NCBI GenBank assembly: GCA_038729485.1
Contig: JAVYRX010000001.1
Location: 1 to 64,000 of the forward strand
Reading direction: 5' to 3'
Source: GCA-001856825 sp038729485
Lineage (GTDB): Archaea; Thermoplasmatota; Thermoplasmata; Thermoplasmatales; GCA-001856825
Length of the DNA: 64,000 nucleotides
The notes under the pieces were generated by a model. That model saw only the letters and a program-made list of their open reading frames with translations, was not told the origin of the DNA and did not search any database. Shown in pieces: positions 54,975 through 63,470 of the stretch. The position numbers were made by a program, and so were the translations under genes. Positions within the stretch are counted from its first letter, which is position 1. Each line of letters begins with the position of its first letter.

Positions 54975-55529
54975 TCAAAGTATGTGGTCGCTCAGAGCTA
55001 TATTTACCGCTGATCTAGAGTCGTCCCCCCTCTTTGACGTCCTGGAGCTGCCCTTTTCATCGACGATTTGAAGATGAAATCCGTAAAGGCTCCTGATTAT
55101 TTGATTCCTGTATCTCCTGTCGCCGTCACCTATCTTCACTATGAGATCTTTATGACTGCACTCATTGTTCACTCTCAGAACATAATTCCTTATTTCTCTG
55201 ACGTCATAAATGCTTCTTCTGTCTATGACGATGTTATTTGCTAAAGTAGCAATACCGGGCATCGGACCAGGGTCTATGCCCACCACTATCTCATGGCTAT
55301 CGCCCGACTTGACCAGCTGCCTTATCCTGAATTCATCTAGTCCGTCTGTTTTGTAAACATTGCCCCCGCTTAAGTCCATGTCAGTCAATACAAGGTCAAA
55401 ACTTGAATATCGGTCGCTCTCCCTCAGAGATACAAATGGCTGTCCGATGTTTTTCAACAGACACATCAGCCTGTTATATATCCTAAAGTCTTTTGTGAGG
55501 ACGCCTACCTTCAATGCCTTCACATGCAA
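54975..55529 (-). CDS. RuvC/YqgF-like (RNase H fold) predicted nuclease
   Basis: This 184-residue protein has an N-terminal domain of about 80 residues (VGVLTKDFRIYNRLMCLL, DLVLTDMDLSGG). An RNase-H-like core follows: IVVGIDPGPMPGIA with Asp86, DLIVKIGDGD, QIVDEKGSS with Glu158, and DDSRSAVNIAL with Asp169/170. The order D...E...D matches RuvC/YqgF-type nucleases. The start is TTG 55529 or GTG 55523. No partner gene is evident. Nuclease activity is inferred from motifs. Confidence 0.6.
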   Translation of the reverse strand: MHVKALKVGVLTKDFRIYNRLMCLLKNIGQPFVSLRESDRYSSFDLVLTDMDLSGGNVYKTDGLDEFRIRQLVKSGDSHEIVVGIDPGPMPGIATLANNIVIDRRSIYDVREIRNYVLRVNNECSHKDLIVKIGDGDRRYRNQIIRSLYGFHLQIVDEKGSSRTSKRGDDSRSAVNIALSDHIL

Positions 55530-55656
55530 AATTCATAAAAATATTTTGCGTTAAAATCCTTCCCTGAAAATTTATGCGGAGGCGGAATTCTTTTATGGGC
55601 TCCTTCAGATCCGTTAAGTCCATGAAACTTCAAAAATATCAGCTTCTATAAAAAAG

Positions 55657-55902
55657 TCAAAAGAGATAATCCGTCTTCTTCTTGCTCTCCACTTCTTCTA
55701 ATTCATCCTGCGTTTCTATGTATATTATGTCAAGCATATTGATAAGGAAATTTTCCTTACCGTTCGAAACGTAAAAAAGCGGCTGAAACGTATCAGAAAG
55801 ACCCTTGAATTCCCCCTCCACGGTAATGCTTTCATTCCCCGCTCTAAGGATCACTTTTACCCTTGAACCCTCTTTCAGACTAAAATTGTGAAATTCCTTC
55901 AC
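55657..55902 (-). CDS. Hypothetical 81-aa protein, SH3/Sm-like beta barrel likely
   Basis: The product has a string of short strands (SRVKVILRAGNESITVEGEFKG, FLINMLDIIYIET) and an acidic tail. No family recognised; a small barrel fold is inferred. The GTG start has GGTG 6 nt upstream. It begins 9 nt after the UspA gene, so the two are likely co-transcribed. Confidence 0.55.
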   Translation of the reverse strand: MKEFHNFSLKEGSRVKVILRAGNESITVEGEFKGLSDTFQPLFYVSNGKENFLINMLDIIYIETQDELEEVESKKKTDYLF

Positions 55903-55911
55903 GATAACACC

Positions 55912-56382
55912 TCACTTTACGACAAGAACTGCACATTTTGAGTTTGCAGCTACACGCTGACTGACTGAACCAAAGAAAACACCTCTGAGGAACCCCCTGC
56001 GCCTATTCCCAATCACTATCATATCCGGTTTCATTAAGTCTGCAAGTTCCAAGATTTCCTTTGCAGGATCCCCCTGCTTCAGGTATATTTTCACGTTCAT
56101 CACTCCATTAGAAATGGCATAATCTTTTGCGTGATTTAATATTGTTTCTCCCCTTTCCTTGAGCGTGGCGAGCCTTTCCACTATCGTCAAATCCCCGGTA
56201 GGGTTTTCTCCTGTTACATATTGTACGGGATACGGTATAACCATAACTATATTCAGTTCTATATTGCTGCCCAGCTTTGCCAGAGAGATGCCCATATCGA
56301 GAGCTCGCATGGAGGGCTTAGTTCCATCTATTGCTACGATTATTTTTGAAATGGGAAGTATTCCCATGGACCTCTTGTCCAT
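55912..56382 (-). CDS. Universal stress protein (UspA family)
   Basis: This 156-residue protein has N-terminal IIVAIDGTKPSMRALDMGISLAK and the ATP-binding motif GNRRRGFLRGVFFGSVSQRV near the end (G-2x-G-9x-G-S type). UspA proteins bind ATP and aid survival under stress. A TTTTATAC box about 25 nt upstream suggests a leaderless or short-leader mRNA. Confidence 0.92.
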   Translation of the reverse strand: MDKRSMGILPISKIIVAIDGTKPSMRALDMGISLAKLGSNIELNIVMVIPYPVQYVTGENPTGDLTIVERLATLKERGETILNHAKDYAISNGVMNVKIYLKQGDPAKEILELADLMKPDMIVIGNRRRGFLRGVFFGSVSQRVAANSKCAVLVVK

Positions 56383-56469
56383 GGAGAAAGATAACTCCTA
56401 ATTGTATAAAAGTGATTTCTTTTCTTTCGCTAAAACTTTAATAACTCATGCACTGAACGTATGTAAGAG

Positions 56470-57096
56470 ATGAAGCCGGATTTGATATTGGACCAAATTG
56501 AAAGAATGGTCAGACCACACAAGGGGATATGGGAAGATCCTTTCAGAATCCTCATAACGGCAATTTTGTCCACAAGAACAAAGGATGAAGTAACTGACAG
56601 GGCTAGCCTGAGGTTGTTCTGCCGGTTTCCAACAGTCGAGGAGATTTCATCCGCTTCCGTCGATCAAGTAAGGGAATTGATAAAACCCGTGGGTTTCTAC
56701 AAATCAAAGGCGAAGGCTGTTGTAGAAGCAGCAAAAATTATTGAGAGGAAATATCACGGAAGTGTTCCTGACAAAATGGAACATTTACTCGAAATCCCAG
56801 GCGTTGGAAGGAAGGTGGCAAGCATAGTTCTCTCCTACGGTTTAGGTGAAAATGCGATAGCAGTAGATACTCACGTACAAAGGGTGTCCTATAGGCTCGG
56901 ATTGACGAACTCCCGAGACCCAGTGAAGACAGAGAAAACATTGAAAAGAAAGATAAGCGAGGAAAGATGGAATGAGATAAACACTTACTTCGTTTCTTTC
57001 GGAAAAACGATATGCAAACCGGTGAGGCCTAAATGCGATCTGTGCACACTTAAGTACGTGTGTAAATATTGGAAGAGACATGAAAATAGTCGTTGA
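56470..57096 (+). CDS. nth: Endonuclease III (DNA glycosylase/AP lyase)
   Basis: This 208-residue enzyme has the helix-hairpin-helix LLEIPGVGRKVASIVLS with catalytic Lys115 and Asp133 in VDTHVQRVS. A 4Fe-4S loop is made by Cys182, 189, 192 and 198. It removes oxidised pyrimidines and cuts the abasic site. It overlaps nob1 by 17 nt. Confidence 0.95.
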   Translation: MKPDLILDQIERMVRPHKGIWEDPFRILITAILSTRTKDEVTDRASLRLFCRFPTVEEISSASVDQVRELIKPVGFYKSKAKAVVEAAKIIERKYHGSVPDKMEHLLEIPGVGRKVASIVLSYGLGENAIAVDTHVQRVSYRLGLTNSRDPVKTEKTLKRKISEERWNEINTYFVSFGKTICKPVRPKCDLCTLKYVCKYWKRHENSR

Positions 57097-57586
57097 CACC
57101 TCATCTTTTTTTAACGGTTTCCTGCCGGACGGATCGAATGAGTACTTTACGACCAGATCCGTTCTTGAAGAAATAAAGGGGAAGGGAATGAGGAGAAGCA
57201 TTGAGATGAGAGCCAATTTTTTAGAGGTAGTTGAACCTACGGAAGCTTCGAAGTCCCTAGTTAGTGAAAAGGCAACGGAGACGGGAGACATTTCTGAACT
57301 GAGCTCAACTGACATAGATGTTCTGGCTCTTGCCGTTGATAAAAACGCTACGTTAATCACGAACGACCTGGCAATACAAAACGTTTGCAGATTGATTGGA
57401 TTGAGATACGATTCGTTCAAAAGTAAGAATATTAAGAATGAGATAGAATGGGGATACAGATGCGTTGGCTGCGGAAGAAAATTTTCAATTAGGGTTAAAG
57501 AGTGCCCTTACTGCGGAAGCGAGATTAGAAAATATCCCAAGAAGAAAAAGAAGTTATCTGATCCACCTGAATTTGTAAAGTATTAA
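57080..57586 (+). CDS. nob1: Nob1-type PIN-domain endoribonuclease
   Basis: This 168-residue protein combines an N-terminal PIN domain (Asp6 in VVDTSSF, STDIDVLALAV, LITNDLAIQNV) with a C-terminal zinc ribbon (CVGCGRKF, CPYCGSE). Archaeal Nob1 makes the final cut at the 3' end of 16S rRNA. Its 3' end overlaps the convergent endA gene by 33 nt. Confidence 0.92.
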   Translation: MKIVVDTSSFFNGFLPDGSNEYFTTRSVLEEIKGKGMRRSIEMRANFLEVVEPTEASKSLVSEKATETGDISELSSTDIDVLALAVDKNATLITNDLAIQNVCRLIGLRYDSFKSKNIKNEIEWGYRCVGCGRKFSIRVKECPYCGSEIRKYPKKKKKLSDPPEFVKY

Positions 57587-58243
57587 GCTTCCGTCTTTCT
57601 TGGCAGCGTGAACATATGTTTTCCTAACGGAATGAGCTATCCTGATCCTTCCTACCAGATCTCTTGCGAGCGGTTCATCATCTAATGTGACTAAAAAACT
57701 GGCGTGGGGAGATTTTTCGTACAGTCTGTAATCGCAGCCATATTTGATGCCCGTTTCAACCCTGTATCCACTATCCTGCAGGACATTTTTCAGGCTCTCA
57801 TTTCCCTGCTTTTTATAGAGAAAAATCTCGGAGAGATACAAAAGGCAACCGTCCTCGTAAGTTATGCACAAATATGTTCTTTTGCCGAATTTTTTGAATT
57901 GAACCCTTTCACCCTCGCCACATACCTCAATTGGTATCCTATTCCACCTCAGCTTCCCACCATAAAAATATGGATTCTTCCCGCCAAGCCTGAGGAATAG
58001 GTAGGCGTTTGCCATCCTTTTCTTGTCTTCGTCCATCACGTTGAATAACTCTTCTCCTTCCACCTTCTTCGTTCCCCTTAAGACTTCAAGTCTTCCTGAT
58101 CTGACAAGATAGTATGATACAGGAAGACTGAGGGAAAGCTTTGTGCCAATGTCTCTTCCTTTGAATCCCCTGTTCCTTAATCTAGAGGCCGACTTTTCGT
58201 CCTCAATGACAACCCTGTTTCTTCTAAAGAGGCCGACGATCAT
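57554..58243 (-). CDS. endA: tRNA-splicing endonuclease EndA
   Basis: This 229-residue protein has the C-terminal catalytic domain with Tyr175 in DYRLYE, His180 in PHASFLV and Lys208 in VRKTYVHA. These are the three residues of the archaeal splicing endonuclease. The length, between the alpha4 (about 180) and alpha2 (about 300) forms, and a weak N-terminal repeat suggest a compact alpha2 enzyme. The loop between catalytic Tyr and His is unusually short. Its substrate is present in the window (intron-bearing tRNA-Met at 24096-24184). It abuts the upstream small GTPase gene. Confidence 0.9.
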   Translation of the reverse strand: MIVGLFRRNRVVIEDEKSASRLRNRGFKGRDIGTKLSLSLPVSYYLVRSGRLEVLRGTKKVEGEELFNVMDEDKKRMANAYLFLRLGGKNPYFYGGKLRWNRIPIEVCGEGERVQFKKFGKRTYLCITYEDGCLLYLSEIFLYKKQGNESLKNVLQDSGYRVETGIKYGCDYRLYEKSPHASFLVTLDDEPLARDLVGRIRIAHSVRKTYVHAAKKDGSLILYKFRWIR

Positions 58244-58711
58244 TCAGGAAGACACCATCACAGTGAGCTTCTCGATCAGAAGCTTTATGTTTTCGCCTGT
58301 GACTGCCGAAACGGGCACTACTTCAACTTTTCCACCGACTATCTTCTTGACGTCCTCCGTCCAAAATGCCGCGGAGTAGTGAAGGTCGGATTTGCACAGT
58401 GCTACTATGAACGTCTTATCAGAAATCATCTCTAACGTCTTTGGAAGAGAGTCCAAATCGCCCCTGTTGTTCGAATCAAGAGCCAGAATATACCCGGCTT
58501 TCTTTTCTGGAGCTGGGAGGTAATTAACTTCTTTGAAAAGGAATTGAATGCTGCTGCCGTCTTCAGTGACATAACTGTATCTCATGAATTGGCCCGGAAC
58601 CTGTGTGCATTCCTCCAGGGAGTCAAAAACTATCCTACATATTAGGCTTGTCTTCCCTGCTCCCCTTGGGCCTATGACAAGGATTTTCGATATGTTGGGT
58701 ATACCCCGCAT
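58244..58711 (-). CDS. Small Ras-like/SRPRB-like GTPase
   Basis: This 155-residue protein has a P-loop GPRGAGKTSL (residues 13-22) and a G4-like CKSD. Its last motif resembles G5 (VPVSAVTGEN). The switch II Gly position is not a standard DxxG. Similar small archaeal GTPases have poorly known roles. A TTTATAGG box about 25 nt upstream suggests a leaderless mRNA, likely shared with endA. Confidence 0.75.
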   Translation of the reverse strand: MRGIPNISKILVIGPRGAGKTSLICRIVFDSLEECTQVPGQFMRYSYVTEDGSSIQFLFKEVNYLPAPEKKAGYILALDSNNRGDLDSLPKTLEMISDKTFIVALCKSDLHYSAAFWTEDVKKIVGGKVEVVPVSAVTGENIKLLIEKLTVMVSS

Positions 58712-58763
58712 GCGGCTTTCAATTGTAACCCCTATAAAATGTTTCTCTCAAGCCTCCTTTAAA

Positions 58764-59696
58764 TCATTTTGAAACATGTTGGAGATTTCTATTCCTAGAG
58801 GAGATTTGTCTGTAGCTCTTGTACATGCTCCCTATTCCGATGACCCCAACGACTAGTATCACCAGGAAAGTGGCAACCCCGAGCGAGTTAAGATTAGGTA
58901 TGGGATTTCCAGTGCTTATGGCATAATCTTCAATGGAGGGAAAGGCCGCGATTGCTACCCCGATGAGCGCAAATGCTATTCCGCCGTAGTACAGGGTTTT
59001 TGCAGACGTAGATCTTCCCACGTATTTTATCTGATCGACGCTCAGCTTCTTCATTCTCATGATGTTGGCAAATAGAGCGCCGATAACGACCTGCATTATC
59101 ATGGTCCCAATGCCAAACATTACGCCTACAAGCGCCGCATAGTATATATTAGGCATCTGGGGGGCAAGGATAAATGTTATTATTGTTGCGAACCCCCCGA
59201 AACCCCATCCCGCAATGAATCCATGCACAAGCGCCATCTTCAACGGGATTGGCCTCGCAGTATTTTCGACTTCCCTCATGGGAACTCTTTCTGCCCTCGT
59301 TGTATGATGCAATGAACCGCCGAAGAGCCTGTCGAGCGGGATATGCAGATCTGTGCCTCTTATCAGGTAATAGCCAACTACAAGCATAACCACTCCAACC
59401 ACTATGTAAATGTATCCGTCAAGGTTATACCTCTCATATATGGTTGCAAACCCGGCAAATCCCAGGATTGTGAGAATCGCTCTTTGAGCAGTGAATCCAG
59501 CGGAGAACGTGAACCCGGCCCTCATACCACCTTTTGTACTGTAGCTACCAACGGAATAACTGAACGTTATTGGCCACGTATGTTCGTCAGGCGTAATCCC
59601 GTGAAGCATGCCTAGTATGAGTGCTATTATGAGAATGATGAAGGCAGAAAGTCCCGCTGGTGGATTCAGTAAGAAGGAAATTCCGAACACTTTCAC
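58764..59696 (-). CDS. NiCoT/UreH/RcnA-superfamily metal permease
   Basis: This 310-residue membrane protein has about eight helices. A helix with ILGMLHGITPDEHTWPITFSYSVGS has His/Asp/Glu positions like the metal-binding HxxxPDH of nickel/cobalt permeases. A second motif is ALVHGFIAGWGFGG. It overlaps the DtxR-type regulator gene upstream by 4 nt, which supports divalent-metal transport. The metal is not decidable (Ni, Co, Mn or Fe). Confidence 0.7.
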   Translation of the reverse strand: MKVFGISFLLNPPAGLSAFIILIIALILGMLHGITPDEHTWPITFSYSVGSYSTKGGMRAGFTFSAGFTAQRAILTILGFAGFATIYERYNLDGYIYIVVGVVMLVVGYYLIRGTDLHIPLDRLFGGSLHHTTRAERVPMREVENTARPIPLKMALVHGFIAGWGFGGFATIITFILAPQMPNIYYAALVGVMFGIGTMIMQVVIGALFANIMRMKKLSVDQIKYVGRSTSAKTLYYGGIAFALIGVAIAAFPSIEDYAISTGNPIPNLNSLGVATFLVILVVGVIGIGSMYKSYRQISSRNRNLQHVSK

Positions 59697-60109
59697 ATCT
59701 CCACTCGTATTGGCTTACCGTGGGGGCAGTTTTTTGGCTGCCCTATTTTGTTTAAAATTAGCTCGGCGTCCTTTTCGCTGAGAAGGAAGTCAACTTTGGC
59801 GGCCTCACCGCAGGCTGCATTCTTCTCCATACCGCTCTGGCACAGAAGCGTCTCTATGGTCCTGTGTATGAGCAGTATGTCCGAGACTTCTCTTGTTCCT
59901 TTCCTTGTCAAATGAACCATTCCATCCTTAGATTCTGTCAGTCCCTTTCTTTCAAGTCTTCTCACTATTCCAAGAGCGGTGGGAGGCTTTATACCTAGCA
60001 TAGAAGCTATCTCATGCAAGCGGAGAGGGAACTCACTATCAGGGTTCTCGGCAAGTACCACTAGACAATCTCTTTCTCTCTTCGTGATTTCATTAGCTGC
60101 ATATTCCAT
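59693..60109 (-). CDS. DtxR/MntR-family metal-dependent regulator
   Basis: This 138-residue protein has an N-terminal winged helix (LHEIASMLGIKPPTALGIVRRLERKGL) and a metal-binding/dimerisation domain ending NCPHGKPI. The latter matches the CPHGNPI segment of DtxR and MntR proteins. It should repress metal uptake or activate export when metal is bound. Its promoter holds a perfect inverted repeat, suggesting self-regulation of the regulator-permease operon. Confidence 0.92.
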   Translation of the reverse strand: MEYAANEITKRERDCLVVLAENPDSEFPLRLHEIASMLGIKPPTALGIVRRLERKGLTESKDGMVHLTRKGTREVSDILLIHRTIETLLCQSGMEKNAACGEAAKVDFLLSEKDAELILNKIGQPKNCPHGKPIRVEM

Positions 60110-60111
60110 TC

Positions 60112-60128
60112 GTTAGTATTGCACTAAC
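60112..60128. promoter_or_regulatory. Probable DtxR-type operator GTTAGT-N5-ACTAAC
   Basis: A perfect inverted repeat with 6-bp arms (60112-60117 and 60123-60128) lies immediately upstream of the regulator ATG at 60109. It sits downstream of the TTTAATAAT box (about 60129-60137, minus strand). Position between the TATA box and the start site is ideal for repression. Confidence 0.6.
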
Positions 60129-60212
60129 ATTATTAAACATTGTGAATCGAGGGAACCTCTTCAACCCAATATTAGAAAAAAGGATTAAGAAGAGTTGTAA
60201 TTCACCTATGAA

Positions 60213-60755
60213 ATGCCACAGATGATTCCACGAAAGGTTTTCTTCGTAAGTGGGGTAGGGACGCACAGAAGCCAGCTGGGTTCATTCGAAAATGCACTAA
60301 GAAGCGCAGGCATAGCCATGTACAATCTCGTTGAGGTTAGTTCCATATTCCCTCCGTATGCGGAGCTCATAGATAGGGAAGAGGGCCTTAAGCAGCTAAA
60401 GGCAGGACAGATTTTATTCCTGGTTCTTGCAAGAAATAGTTCGAATGAACTCAACAGGTTGATAACCGCCTCAATAGGTCTAGCGATACCGAGGAATAGG
60501 ACTATGTACGGATATCTAAGTGAACACCACAGTTTCGGTGAGACACCAGAGACTGCTGGAAAATTTGCAGAGGAGCTCGCAGCGGAGATGCTTGCGAGCA
60601 CTATGGGCCTTGAATCCTACCAGCTAGGTGATAAAGGTGAGTATAGGCTTAACGACGCGATTCTTCTTACGACTAACGTAACGTCATCATCCACAGTGAA
60701 ACGCAAGGACGAATGGACTACCGTGGTTGCAGCTGCTGTGATGATATTGGACTGA
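60213..60755 (+). CDS. pdaD: Pyruvoyl-dependent arginine decarboxylase
   Basis: This 180-residue proenzyme has the self-cleavage site at Ser43-Ser44 in VEVSSIFPP; the second Ser becomes the pyruvoyl group. Other family segments are VPKRVFF-like PRKVFFVSGVG and SEHHSFGETPETAG. It makes agmatine for polyamine synthesis. It sits 9 nt before leuS. Confidence 0.93.
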   Translation: MPQMIPRKVFFVSGVGTHRSQLGSFENALRSAGIAMYNLVEVSSIFPPYAELIDREEGLKQLKAGQILFLVLARNSSNELNRLITASIGLAIPRNRTMYGYLSEHHSFGETPETAGKFAEELAAEMLASTMGLESYQLGDKGEYRLNDAILLTTNVTSSSTVKRKDEWTTVVAAAVMILD

Positions 60756-60764
60756 GGTGCCTTA

Positions 60765-63470
60765 ATGAACTACGATTTTAATTCCGTTGAAGAGAAGTGG
60801 AAGAGAAAATGGGAAGAAGAACATGCTTTTGAACCTAGAATTGACGGAAGAAAGTTCATGATCACTGTGCCTTGGCCATATTGCAATGGCGCTCTGCACA
60901 TTGGCCATGGGAGAACTTATACAATTGGAGACATAGTTGCAAGATTCAAAAGGATGACAGGTTACAATGTTCTCTACCCAATGGGCTTTCACATTTCTGG
61001 CACGCCGATACTGGCATTTAGCAAGAAAATAGAAAAGGGTGACGAACAGACTGTGAATCTCTACAGGAGCTACCTAGAACTTTACGGGGACAACCCGGAC
61101 AGAGTAAAGGAGTTTTCAGAACCTACTCGGATTGCTGCGTATTTCTCTGATAAGATAATAAACGATTTTACCAACATGGGCTTCTCAATAGACTGGACGA
61201 GAAAATTCTCATCCGGAGAACCAATATACAATAAATTTGTGGAATGGCAGTTTTCTCTGCTTCTTGAGAAGGGCCTTATAAAGAGGGGTGACTACCCGAT
61301 CCTTTATGACCCAAATGAAGGAAATCCCGTTGGAGAAGACGACATTCTGGAAGGCGATACAGATAAGGTCTCCATAACACAATTTACCGGAGTTTTTTTC
61401 AGGGTAGGAGAAGACATTCTTATCGCTTCGACTCTTAGACCTGAAACCCTTGAAGGGGTGACAAATCTTTTTATAAACCCGGAAGGAAGGTACGTCAGGA
61501 TAAAGATGGATGGAAGGACGTTCATAGTAAGCGAAGAGGCATTCCTGAAATTGAAGCACCAGAGGAATTTGGAGCGCCTTTCAGATGTAGATCCGAAAGA
61601 GATCGTTAAGATGGAGGCCATTGAGCCGCTTCACTCTAGAAAGATTCCGATATATGAGGCTAGATTTGTTGATCCGGATATAGGTACCGGAATTGATTAT
61701 TCTGTTCCATCGCATTCGATCTGGGATCACGTTGCCTTGCTGGAATTGGGCATGAAACCAGAATACATAAGGGTGATAGAAATTGACGCCTCTCCGATTG
61801 ACATAGAGGAACTGAGGAAGAAATATTCTATACGTGGTCTTTCTGACAGGGAAAGGCTGGATGAAGCAACAAAATACGTCTACGAACAGGAATTCTACCA
61901 TGGGAAGATTATCAGAGGGGAATATAGCGGTTCCTACGTAAGGGACGTGAAGGACGACATTGTTTTAGATTTGATATCACGTGGCTATGCTATCCCTGTT
62001 TATGACACCTCTAGGAAGGCAGAGACCAGGGAAGGAAATAAAGTCATAGTCGCAGTAATAAAGGACCAATGGTTCATTGATTATTCTCAGGAGGAGTGGA
62101 AAGAGAAAGTCCGGGAACTCGTCTTAAGGATGATACTCAGACCAGATAACTTGAGGGGCCAGTTTATCCAAGCTATTGATTGGGTCAGGGAAAGGCCCTG
62201 CGCTAGAAGAAGGGGACTGGGGACACGCCTTCCAATGGATAGGGATTGGGTGATAGAGAGCCTAAGCGATTCAACAATATATACAGCTGTTTATACAGTT
62301 ATGCCCTACCTAAGGAAAATAGGTGTCGAGAAGATAGGGAGTCAAATTTTCAATTATATCTTCCTAGGGAATGGAGATATAAGCAATCTGGATGAAGAGG
62401 CCGCGGGCCTTGTGAGGCTCGCTAGAAAGGAATTCGAATATTGGTACCCAGTGGATCTAAGACACACGAGCTATCCGCACATAACAAACCATCTGACCTT
62501 CTATCTTTTCAACCACGTTGCTATTTTTCCCGAAAGATTCTGGCCCGTAGGCATATCAACTGGTGGAATGGTCATCTCTGAGGGCCAGAAAATGTCTAAG
62601 AGCAAAGGCAACGTTTATCCATTGCTAACCATAAAGAGGAAATACGGCGCAGACTTATTCAGAATGTACCTTGCATCTAATGCGGACGTATGGTACGATG
62701 TTGATTGGAGAACGAGCGAGGTCGAAAACTACTCCAAAAAATTATCTAGGTTGTACAGTATTCTCATGGAAGCTTCGGCGGAGACCGGTGAACCGGAGGA
62801 AAGAGATTGTTGGATCATATCAAGGATGGCGGACAGAATCAGAACTGCTTCAGAGAATTACGAATCCATGAGAATCAGGGACGCTGCAGTAGACCTATTC
62901 TTCAATTCTCTTAACGACGTGAGGGATCTAGAGAACTTTGCCGGGAAAGAAAGGATGCTGAGGGCCGTTAGAAAATTCGCAAAGGAATGGGCTTTGGCAT
63001 TGGCACCAATAATGCCATTCATGGCAGAGGAAATTTATTACACTTATGGTGGCCGGGGTTTGGCTTCCTTGCAGACTTTTCCCAAAATCGAGAATGAATT
63101 CAAGGAGATAGAGGAACAGTGGAACTTCATCGAGTCTCTGGTGGATGACTTTAGAAACATAATGAAGGTGTCTCGCGTGAAACCGACAGGAATGAAGGTG
63201 TCTCTCGCGGAAGAGTGGAAGTGGGAGCTGTTTAATAGAGCCAAGAATGAAGACATTAGAAATATGATTAAAAACACGGAAGGGGAGAAGAGGGAATTTC
63301 TCGTTTCATTGATGAAGAGAAAGGGGTTGGACCCGAAGATCAGGAATGAGAGGGAAGTGATAGAAACATATAAGGAAGACCTCGAGAGGCTTTTGAACAT
63401 AAAAATAATTATAACGGAAGAGGGAGACAGGAAAGCTCTGCCCGGAAGGCCCTCTATCATTTTATTTTAA
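60765..63470 (+). CDS. leuS: Leucyl-tRNA synthetase
   Basis: This 901-residue class I enzyme has HIGH at residues 45-48 (CNGALHIGHGRTY) and KMSKS near 609-613 (GQKMSKSKGN). The CP1 editing domain lies between them (STLRPETLEGVTN). The archaeal-type C-terminal region follows. It charges tRNA-Leu. The stop region overlaps the convergent hydratase gene by 14 nt. Confidence 0.96.
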   Translation: MNYDFNSVEEKWKRKWEEEHAFEPRIDGRKFMITVPWPYCNGALHIGHGRTYTIGDIVARFKRMTGYNVLYPMGFHISGTPILAFSKKIEKGDEQTVNLYRSYLELYGDNPDRVKEFSEPTRIAAYFSDKIINDFTNMGFSIDWTRKFSSGEPIYNKFVEWQFSLLLEKGLIKRGDYPILYDPNEGNPVGEDDILEGDTDKVSITQFTGVFFRVGEDILIASTLRPETLEGVTNLFINPEGRYVRIKMDGRTFIVSEEAFLKLKHQRNLERLSDVDPKEIVKMEAIEPLHSRKIPIYEARFVDPDIGTGIDYSVPSHSIWDHVALLELGMKPEYIRVIEIDASPIDIEELRKKYSIRGLSDRERLDEATKYVYEQEFYHGKIIRGEYSGSYVRDVKDDIVLDLISRGYAIPVYDTSRKAETREGNKVIVAVIKDQWFIDYSQEEWKEKVRELVLRMILRPDNLRGQFIQAIDWVRERPCARRRGLGTRLPMDRDWVIESLSDSTIYTAVYTVMPYLRKIGVEKIGSQIFNYIFLGNGDISNLDEEAAGLVRLARKEFEYWYPVDLRHTSYPHITNHLTFYLFNHVAIFPERFWPVGISTGGMVISEGQKMSKSKGNVYPLLTIKRKYGADLFRMYLASNADVWYDVDWRTSEVENYSKKLSRLYSILMEASAETGEPEERDCWIISRMADRIRTASENYESMRIRDAAVDLFFNSLNDVRDLENFAGKERMLRAVRKFAKEWALALAPIMPFMAEEIYYTYGGRGLASLQTFPKIENEFKEIEEQWNFIESLVDDFRNIMKVSRVKPTGMKVSLAEEWKWELFNRAKNEDIRNMIKNTEGEKREFLVSLMKRKGLDPKIRNEREVIETYKEDLERLLNIKIIITEEGDRKALPGRPSIILF

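Noticed and set aside
56842..57420. 192-codon minus-strand open frame
   Set aside because: Antisense to nth and nob1, both well supported.
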